A DNA stretch of 11,019 nt. It comes from an uncultured Treponema sp. (GTDB lineage: Bacteria; Spirochaetota; Spirochaetia; Treponematales; Treponemataceae). Shown piece after piece: positions 6,636-11,019 of the stretch. Numbering within the stretch: the stretch's first letter is position 1; each line of letters starts with the position of its first letter. Made by a program: the position numbers and the translations under genes. Under the pieces are notes generated by a model, which saw nothing but the letters and a program-made list of their open reading frames with translations, searched no databases and had not been told where the DNA came from. The stretch lies in contig CALDIB010000064.1 of the NCBI GenBank assembly GCA_937902125.1, positions 1-11,019 on the forward strand, given 5' to 3'.

Positions 6636-7673
6636 ATGGAAGAAACAAAAAGCAAAAAAAAGGGCGGCGGCGTTCTATTTTTAATCATAGTGATTGTTAT
6701 AGCCCTCTTGACCCTTGCCTTTGGAATCCTCAAGGGCTTTGGCGTGATAAAGCTTCCGGCCTCGTCTTTGCCTAAAAAAGAGCGGAGCAATCCCATTAAC
6801 GTCAACTTTGGAAATTTTAAAATCGGAAACTTTTCCTCCCGGGGAAAATATGTCGCCCGCCTTTACATTACTGGCGTCATAGAAGAAGCTAATGAAACAT
6901 ACAACCAGCAGTGGCTTTTGGACACTATAGAAAGCCTTGAAAACGACGACAGAAACATCGGAATCCTGCTCGTCATTGACTCCCCCGGCGGAACGGTTTA
7001 CGAGGCCGACGAAGTGTATTTGGCCTTGCGAAAATATAAAAATTCCGGCAAAGAGTTGTGGGCTTACTTTAAAAGCATGGCGGCCTCAGGCGGCTACTAC
7101 ATCGCTTGCGCGGCGGATTCGATTTACGCCAACCGAAACACAATGACCGGCTCCATAGGCGTCATTATCGGCCCTACCTTTGACGCGACGGTTTTGCTGG
7201 AAAGGCTGGGAATCAAGGCCACAAGCTTTGCTTCCGGCAAAAATAAGGGAATGCTCAATTACAACGAGCCGCTCACCGAAGAGCAAAAGAACATCATGCA
7301 GAGCCTTGTTGACGAATGCTACGAGCAGTTTGTTTCCATCGTGGCGCAGGGACGCAATAAGTCCATCGCGGAAGTCAAGGCTTTGGCCGACGGACGAATC
7401 TATTCCGCAAACCAAGCCAAGCAAAACGGCTTGGTTGACGCCGTGGGTTCGCTTGAAAACGCCCAGGACCGAATGCTTGAGCGCCTTGCGATTTCGCAAA
7501 AGGTTGAAGGCGACGAGGCCGATTCCGTTGACTTTTACGATTACGAATACTTTTACAATCCTCCGCTAATGAAGCGTTTTTTTGAATCGTTGGCGGGGGA
7601 TTCGCTAAAAAGGGCGGTTGACGAAACTTTTGGCCCCAACATTAAGTATCCGGCCTACTTGTTCCGTCAATAG
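6636..7673 (+). CDS. sppA: Signal peptide peptidase SppA (S49 family)
   Basis: SppA is a membrane-bound serine protease that degrades leftover signal peptides and other membrane debris. The 345-residue length fits the single-domain bacterial type. A basic N-tail precedes one membrane helix at residues ~13-31. The S49 domain has VIDSPGGT (113-120), the nucleophile in MAASGGYYIA (S151), TGSIGVI (171-177) and the general-base lysine in SGKNKG (K204 most likely, or K202). Both catalytic residues are present and spaced as in the Bacillus enzyme. ATG 6636 is chosen because GGAG (6624-6627) lies before it; an in-frame TTG at 6606 has no such site and lies inside the previous gene. It is the last gene of the cluster, ending two bases from the stop of a convergent gene with no terminator between. 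Confidence 0.95.
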   Translation: MEETKSKKKGGGVLFLIIVIVIALLTLAFGILKGFGVIKLPASSLPKKERSNPINVNFGNFKIGNFSSRGKYVARLYITGVIEEANETYNQQWLLDTIESLENDDRNIGILLVIDSPGGTVYEADEVYLALRKYKNSGKELWAYFKSMAASGGYYIACAADSIYANRNTMTGSIGVIIGPTFDATVLLERLGIKATSFASGKNKGMLNYNEPLTEEQKNIMQSLVDECYEQFVSIVAQGRNKSIAEVKALADGRIYSANQAKQNGLVDAVGSLENAQDRMLERLAISQKVEGDEADSVDFYDYEYFYNPPLMKRFFESLAGDSLKRAVDETFGPNIKYPAYLFRQ

Positions 7674-7675
7674 CG

Positions 7676-8059
7676 TCAGTCCATGGCGCCTTTTGAGACC
7701 AAAGTTTCCATCATCCGGCTCAAAAGGTCCATGCTTATGTTTTCGGCTTCGTATCCAACCTCGTCCTTCAATCGTTTCCAGTCTTCTTTGTCCAGCGCGT
7801 CGGTGTCTTCCTCTTGATTGAGGAAGGCGTTTATGGCCAAAAGTTTTTCCAAGGCAAAGTCTTCAAACTCAGGGCCCCGCGCCCATTCGTTTTTCCACCA
7901 GTCAAAAAGGGAGGCCGCAAGTTGGCCAAAGCTTGAGTTTTGGCCTTCAAAAAGCCGCTCCATGTCTTTTAGGGCCGCGCCCATATTAAAAGAGTCGCCA
8001 AGGCGGTTGGCTTTTTTTATTCTTTTTATGTCGGACGCAAATTTTTCTGTTTTGTTCAT
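7676..8059 (-). CDS. Hypothetical protein, charged, 127 residues
   Basis: I recognise no family. The protein is hydrophilic and mostly helical by composition, with no signal peptide or membrane segment, so it is probably cytoplasmic. It starts with basic residues (MNKTEKFASDIKRIKKANRL), has a tryptophan-rich spot FDWWKNEW near the middle, then an acidic stretch around residues 83-95 (EEDTDALDKEDW). The frame is full of the same codons as its neighbours, and it has a promoter at the proper place, so the gene is likely real. The start at 8059 has no Shine-Dalgarno. It is divergent from ptsN across 90 bases and ends two bases from the sppA stop. Confidence 0.72.
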   Translation of the reverse strand: MNKTEKFASDIKRIKKANRLGDSFNMGAALKDMERLFEGQNSSFGQLAASLFDWWKNEWARGPEFEDFALEKLLAINAFLNQEEDTDALDKEDWKRLKDEVGYEAENISMDLLSRMMETLVSKGAMD

Positions 8060-8065
8060 GCCTAA

Positions 8066-8094
8066 AATCTATCAGATTTTTTGAAAAAAATCAA
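8066..8094 (-). promoter_or_regulatory. Candidate leaderless promoter of the hypothetical gene at 7676-8059
   Basis: On the minus strand TTGATT (8089-8094), 17 bases, TAGATT (8066-8071) with a preceding TGA, an extended -10. Six bases separate it from the ATG. Confidence 0.5.
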
Positions 8095-8113
8095 ATTTTG
8101 AAGGACTTTTCGC

Positions 8114-8142
8114 TTGACTTTTAGACAAAGTGAATTTACAAT
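8114..8142 (+). promoter_or_regulatory. Strong leaderless promoter of ptsN
   Basis: TTGACT (8114-8119), 17 bases, TACAAT (8137-8142): five of six matches in each box. The ATG at 8150 starts eight bases after the -10, where transcription would begin. No ribosome site is present. Confidence 0.7.
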
Positions 8143-8149
8143 ATATTCT

Positions 8150-8596
8150 ATGGACTTAAGAACTGTACTTACACCCGAGACGGTGAACCTTCACTTGAAG
8201 GGAAAAACAAAAGATGAAATCATTGACGAAATGCTTGACATACTCGTTAAGGCTGGCAAAGTCACGGACAAGGCTGCCGCCCGCGATTGCGTCCTCGAAA
8301 GAGAGCGCAAGATGTCTACAGGCATGAAACATGGCATCGCCATTCCCCACGGAAAGACCGACACTGTCCGCGATTTGGTCGCCTGCATCGGAATATCCGA
8401 CAATCCAGTTGACTTTGACTCCCTTGACCAAGATCCATGCCGCATTTTTATTATGACCCTTTCTCCGGTGAACAAAACCGGCCCGCACCTTCAATTTTTG
8501 GCGGAGGTCAGCCTTTTGTTCAAGAGCGCGGGAAAACGACAGCAGATTCTTGAGACTCAAGACAAGGCTGAGGTAATCAAAATTTTGACAGAATAG
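8150..8596 (+). CDS. ptsN: PTS EIIA component, PtsN / fructose type
   Basis: This 148-residue single-domain EIIA accepts phosphate from HPr. The phosphorylated histidine is H67 in GIAIPHGK, with the partner histidine H61 in MKHGIAIPHG. Flanking family features are RERKMSTGMK before and a C-terminal HLQFLAEVSLLF helix after. It lacks any EIIB or EIIC domain. Treponemes often keep PTS phosphorelay proteins (HPr, HPr kinase, PtsN) without sugar permeases, so a regulatory role is more likely than sugar uptake. That statement is from general knowledge of the group. The start is ATG 8150; an in-frame TTG at 8114 is really the first base of the -35 box. A hairpin lies after the stop, before the next gene. 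Confidence 0.92.
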   Translation: MDLRTVLTPETVNLHLKGKTKDEIIDEMLDILVKAGKVTDKAAARDCVLERERKMSTGMKHGIAIPHGKTDTVRDLVACIGISDNPVDFDSLDQDPCRIFIMTLSPVNKTGPHLQFLAEVSLLFKSAGKRQQILETQDKAEVIKILTE

Positions 8597-8624
8597 CGCC
8601 TTTAAAAAGGCCTGTCTCTAGATT

Positions 8625-8655
8625 CCGCCTCTGTGAAATTATTTTGCAGAGGTGG
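8625..8655 (+). terminator. Hairpin between ptsN and the next gene, possible weak terminator or leader structure
   Basis: CCGCCTCTG (8625-8633) pairs with CAGAGGTGG (8647-8655), nine pairs with one G-T, over a 13-base A+T-rich loop. The following bases (GATTTATTTTAAA) are T-rich but not a clean run. It lies 25 bases before the ATG at 8681, so it could end ptsN mRNA, shield its 3' end, or fold in a shared transcript. Confidence 0.5.
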
Positions 8656-8680
8656 GATTTATTTTAAATGGAGTGGTTGA

Positions 8681-9022
8681 ATGCAAAAAATTCAAGTGCC
8701 TTACAAGGACATAGTTTTGCCTGACGGCGGCGCCAACGAAGAATTTTTGGCCTCCTTGAGAAGCCGCCTAAAGGAAATGGAAGGCCATGGAGAAAAAGTT
8801 TTGCTTTGTCCCGAGGCCAAAAGGGAAGATTGCAAGGACACTGACGCGGCCTTGGAATTGACCGCCGCCTACAAGCATTGCGCCCGCCGTTTGAAGGATT
8901 GCGAAGTTGTGGCGGGCTTTTGCCTTCCCGCCGTTTTTAAGGGCATGGAAAGAGAAAGTGAGCTTTTGGAAAATTTCAAGTCGGAGCTTTTGGAAAAGCA
9001 TCCCCATTACATTTTTGAATGA
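8681..9022 (+). CDS. Hypothetical protein, 113 residues
   Basis: I do not recognise the family. The protein is soluble, without signal peptide or membrane helix. Five cysteines are scattered (PEAKREDCKD, KHCARRLKDCEVVAGFC), without a clear metal motif. GGAG (8670-8673) stands seven bases before the ATG. The gene follows ptsN by 84 bases on the same strand, and no separate promoter is evident, so it may be read through from ptsN past the hairpin at 8625-8655. Codon use matches the neighbours, supporting a real gene. Confidence 0.65.
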   Translation: MQKIQVPYKDIVLPDGGANEEFLASLRSRLKEMEGHGEKVLLCPEAKREDCKDTDAALELTAAYKHCARRLKDCEVVAGFCLPAVFKGMERESELLENFKSELLEKHPHYIFE

Positions 9023-9232
9023 AAGGGTTGTTGAGCCTTCGTGAACGGGCACGATGATAGAGAAAGTGGAGATTTTGCGATAAACTGCGCGATATTCTAA
9101 TGTTTGCAGGATATTCAAGATGCTGCGGATAAATCAACAAACTGGCAAAAAAGGCAAAAAAACGCGAAATTTCTTGAAAAAATTCAAAAATTCTCTTGCA
9201 TAAATTTAAAATTTGCGCTTTTATTTTGCCTC
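9023..9232. other. A+T-rich gap with phased A-tracts upstream of the lytic transglycosylase
   Basis: No RNA gene, clear terminator or strong promoter is visible in these 210 bases. A-tracts at 9147-9152, 9156-9162, 9167-9169, 9177-9182 and 9186-9190 recur at about one helical turn, so the DNA may be curved. A TTGCAT at 9196-9201 is a possible -35, but the nearest -10-like TATTTT (9222-9227) is 20 bases away. No Shine-Dalgarno precedes the ATG at 9233. Confidence 0.5.
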
Positions 9233-10048
9233 ATGACTAAGGAATACAGAGAAGATTCAGACTTTTATCAAACGGCCCGTTTTGCCGTGATTCTCGCGCT
9301 GTTTTTTGTCGCGGCTGGAGTGGCGGCGCTTTTTTTGTCGCCCAAAAGTTCGGAGCCTGTTTTTGCCGCCGCGGTTTCTGTCATCGAAGAGCCTCTCTTG
9401 CCCGAAGAAAGAATTTACGCCGAGGAAATCAGCTCTAGGGCCCAAAACATTTCATGGCTTGAAAACAAATCGTCCTTTAGCGCCATTTCCTTTGAGGACG
9501 AAAAAACTGAGTCCGCCGACAAAGGCTTGCAGCTTTACAGAAACCCCAGCACCCGCGCGGCGGTGGAATGGTTTTATTTGCGGGTGACGGGAAACCGGGA
9601 CGTGACCATGGCCGTTTTGGACGCGGCCAACCGGGAAGACATTCCCTTGACTTTGGCCTTTGCCCTTTGCTACACGGAAAGCCGCTACAACCGCTACGCC
9701 TACAACCTTAACGCCAACGGTTCGGTGGACCGGGGCCTTTTTCAGCTTAACGACAGAAGTTTTCCCCACTTGGACGAGGGAGACTTTTACGCCGCGGAGA
9801 CAAGCGCCCGCTTTGGCATGAAGCACTTGCGCTTTTGCCTTAATGTGGCTGGAAACGATTTGACCGCCGTGGCCATGTATAACGCCGGCGTCACAAGGGT
9901 TAGAAGCGACAAGACTCCCGCCAGCACTTTGCGTTACGTCAGCCGAATCGCAAGCTACAGGGCAAATTTGCAGACCGCCTTTGCGGAAGAGGTTTTGAAC
10001 CCCTACAAGCAGTCCAGCGAACAAATCATCGCGGCGGTGGCCCGATAA
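9233..10048 (+). CDS. Membrane-anchored lytic transglycosylase (SLT domain)
   Basis: Lytic transglycosylases cleave the peptidoglycan glycan strand to leave 1,6-anhydromuramic ends. Of 271 residues, 1-15 are cytoplasmic, 16-36 form one membrane helix, and 37-115 are a low-similarity linker. The catalytic domain covers ~120-255. The acid is E149 in ALCYTESRYN (the usual ES motif), followed by GLFQLN (168-173, the GLMQ motif) and AMYNAG (214-219). The order and spacing are those of Slt/MltC-type enzymes. The frame is open further upstream to 9104, but ATG 9233 starts right before the anchor, whereas the upstream codons come from the A-tract DNA, so 9233 is preferred. The helix is more likely an anchor than a cleaved signal, as no good cleavage site follows. 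It could also be a family 23 lysozyme-like hydrolase. Confidence 0.87.
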   Translation: MTKEYREDSDFYQTARFAVILALFFVAAGVAALFLSPKSSEPVFAAAVSVIEEPLLPEERIYAEEISSRAQNISWLENKSSFSAISFEDEKTESADKGLQLYRNPSTRAAVEWFYLRVTGNRDVTMAVLDAANREDIPLTLAFALCYTESRYNRYAYNLNANGSVDRGLFQLNDRSFPHLDEGDFYAAETSARFGMKHLRFCLNVAGNDLTAVAMYNAGVTRVRSDKTPASTLRYVSRIASYRANLQTAFAEEVLNPYKQSSEQIIAAVAR

Positions 10049-10071
10049 ATCTTGGTAACTCGCCGGAGGCC

Positions 10072-10099
10072 TTGATTCCGCCTTTGGTCTTGTTATAAT
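10072..10099 (+). promoter_or_regulatory. Distal promoter (P1) upstream of rex
   Basis: TTGATT (10072-10077), 16 bases, and a consensus TATAAT (10094-10099) with TGT before it, so an extended -10. Transcription would start near 10106. The -10 lies within a Rex-like operator, and a terminator-like hairpin stands 30-65 bases downstream. Confidence 0.65.
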
Positions 10100-10107
10100 T
10101 TTCACAA
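10090..10107. promoter_or_regulatory. Rex-type operator 1, overlapping the P1 -10
   Basis: TTGTTATAATTTTCACAA matches the known Rex consensus TTGTGAAWWWWTTCACAA except at two positions of the left arm. The right arm TTCACAA is exact. Because it covers the -10 box, bound Rex would block P1. Confidence 0.6.
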
Positions 10108-10131
10108 AAATCCTCCTTTTTTTGTTTTTTG

Positions 10132-10173
10132 GCCCTTTTTTTGAAGATTTGCCTTCAGAAAAGGGGCTTTTTT
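10132..10173 (+). terminator. Terminator-like hairpin between the two rex promoters
   Basis: CCCTTTT (10133-10139) pairs with AAAAGGG (10159-10165), and GAAG (10143-10146) with CTTC (10153-10156), separated by a small internal loop. GGC and six T follow (10168-10173). It may end the transglycosylase mRNA, whose stop is at 10048, or stop transcripts begun at P1. Confidence 0.6.
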
Positions 10174-10174
10174 C

Positions 10175-10203
10175 TTGACATTTTTTCACACCGAAGCTAA
10201 AAT
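10175..10203 (+). promoter_or_regulatory. Proximal promoter (P2) of rex
   Basis: TTGACA (10175-10180), consensus, 17 bases, TAAAAT (10198-10203), five of six. The start would be near 10210, giving a ~46-base leader that includes operator 2. Confidence 0.78.
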
Positions 10204-10216
10204 TAATTTATAGGTT

Positions 10217-10234
10217 TTGTGAAAAATTTCACAA
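10217..10234. promoter_or_regulatory. Rex operator 2, perfect palindrome in the rex leader
   Basis: TTGTGAAAAATTTCACAA is an exact match to the Rex consensus TTGTGAAWWWWTTCACAA known from Bacillus. It spans about +7 to +24 from P2, so bound Rex would block clearance and repress its own gene. Confidence 0.88.
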
Positions 10235-10256
10235 TATAGCGCTTTTGTTCAAGTGA

Positions 10257-10910
10257 ATGATGGAAAAGATTCCCGAAGCCTCCCGCAGGCGGCTGACATT
10301 GCTTTGCTCCCTTCTTTCGTCTTACAAGGACGAAAGAATCACTTCGATACAAATTCAAAGGATGACCGGAATTGACCGCGCCCTTGTCAGAAAGGACATT
10401 TCCTTGACGGGCTTTAAAGGCGGGGTGTCAAACGGCTACAAGGCCGCCGAATTGCTGGAAGCTTTGCGGGCGGAATTGAAGCTTCCCCTTCCTGGCCAAA
10501 AGCGCTTTTGCTGCATAGCCGGTTTGGGAAAGCTGGGCGCGGCCTTGATGCAATGCGGAATATTCGACGAGTCGCCCTTTAAGATTGTGGCGGGCTTTGA
10601 CAGCCGGGTGAACCGCACGGAAGTTTTGAGCGCGGACTTTCCCCTTTATCCGGCGGCAAAAATGGAAAGCGTGATTCCAGAGGCGGGGATTGAGTTTGCG
10701 ATTTTGGCCGTGGAAAACGACCAGGCCCGCCTTATGGCCGACCGTCTGGTAAAAAGCGGCGTCAAGGGCATAGTGAATTTTACTGGCGAAGTCCTTGAAA
10801 CGCCTGAAAGCGTGGCGGTGGAAAACGTTTCCCCCTTGTTGGCGCTGAACAACATTTGCGCGAGAGTTAGCGGCAATGCAGTCGAACGCAAGCCAACAAA
10901 TGTTGGTTAG
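10257..10910 (+). CDS. rex: Redox-sensing transcriptional repressor Rex
   Basis: Rex is a dimeric repressor that reads the NADH/NAD+ ratio: NADH binding releases it from DNA. The 217 residues hold an N-terminal winged helix (residues ~5-75), with VRKDISLTGFKGG as recognition region, and a Rossmann domain with the NAD-binding GLGKLG at 89-94. VAGFDS (111-116) and LAVENDQA (150-157) are also in Rex positions. Anaerobes use it to control fermentation and hydrogen or NAD-recycling genes. Operators at 10090 and 10217 fit self-control. ATG 10257 or 10260 could be the start; neither has a strong Shine-Dalgarno. After the last recognisable Rex segment (ALNNICARVS) come 12 residues I cannot place. They overlap a hairpin that crosses the stop codon (AGCCAAC 10891-10897 with GTTGGTT 10902-10908). 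Confidence 0.94.
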   Translation: MMEKIPEASRRRLTLLCSLLSSYKDERITSIQIQRMTGIDRALVRKDISLTGFKGGVSNGYKAAELLEALRAELKLPLPGQKRFCCIAGLGKLGAALMQCGIFDESPFKIVAGFDSRVNRTEVLSADFPLYPAAKMESVIPEAGIEFAILAVENDQARLMADRLVKSGVKGIVNFTGEVLETPESVAVENVSPLLALNNICARVSGNAVERKPTNVG

Positions 10911-10968
10911 CCGCATAAGCCGCAACATTACAGCTCAAGCGCTGTTTTGCTATAGGTAATTTATTAAA

Positions 10969-11019
10969 GGGCACCTCGAAAAACTCGCCTTTGGCGATTT
11001 TTCGACTGTGCCTGCGAGT
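10969..11019. repeat. Inverted-repeat element cut by the window edge
   Basis: The left arm GGGCACCTCGAAAAACTCGC occupies 10969-10988. It can pair imperfectly with 10993-11012 (GGCG, TTTTTCGA, GTGCC blocks), or with a second arm whose first six bases, GCGAGT (11014-11019), are the exact complement of its end. The core CCTCGAAAAACT differs by one base from CCTCTAAAAACT on the minus strand in the hairpin at 4095-4135. No gene is visible in 10911-10968. Confidence 0.6.

Noticed and set aside
10875..10888. Similarity to the 16S rRNA motif ATGCAAGTCGAACG
   Set aside because: One base is missing, nothing else nearby resembles 16S rRNA, and it lies within the open rex frame; chance match.
10866..10945. 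Possible integron attC site
   Set aside because: GTTAGCC does not fit the GTTRRRY core, the inverted arms are only four bases apart, and no integrase or cassette is seen.
1..11019. CRISPR array, phage genes, toxin-antitoxin pair or new defence system
   Set aside because: No regularly spaced repeats, no phage or nuclease-effector genes, and all sizeable frames are explained by housekeeping or isolated hypothetical genes.

Overview
The bulk of the window (about 1.33 kb to the right edge) reads as chromosomal housekeeping DNA from a host-associated, anaerobic, Treponema-like spirochaete. The grounds are the gene set (RNase Y, Mrp/ApbC, Dus, a CYTH protein, SppA, a PtsN-type EIIA, a membrane-anchored lytic transglycosylase and the redox regulator Rex), uniform base composition and codon habits (many TTG and CTT leucines), and AAAAACT-type intergenic hairpins. 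The genus is inferred, not proven.

The first ~1.33 kb is a mosaic. It has at least four pieces that do not belong together: an internal ferredoxin-domain piece of pyruvate:ferredoxin oxidoreductase (1-381), the N-terminal part of a TldD/PmbA-like protein on the opposite strand (393-860) with its divergent promoter region, the first ~20 codons of a patatin-like lipase (989-1048), and an internal piece of a molybdopterin oxidoreductase (~1049-1330). The last two are joined in frame to an RNase Y lacking its N-terminal membrane anchor. An assembly or amplification chimera is the simplest reading, so nothing left of 1331 should be used for biological context without read-level checking.

From 1331 rightwards: rny (+), terminator, small outer-membrane-barrel-like protein (-), mrp (+) converging on dus (-), then a three-gene cluster on + (CYTH protein, DUF975 membrane protein, sppA), a convergent hypothetical gene (-), ptsN (+), a small hypothetical (+), a lytic transglycosylase (+), and rex (+). 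The right edge cuts through an inverted-repeat element.

The genes cover RNA decay and tRNA modification (rny, dus), Fe-S cluster delivery (mrp), envelope maintenance (sppA, lytic transglycosylase, barrel protein) and metabolic regulation (ptsN, rex). I see no defence system, phage, CRISPR array, rRNA or tRNA. The most interesting signals are regulatory. Four start codons in two divergent pairs sit where transcription should start, with no Shine-Dalgarno, which suggests leaderless mRNAs. rex has two promoters, each with a Rex-type operator, and a terminator-like hairpin lies between them.
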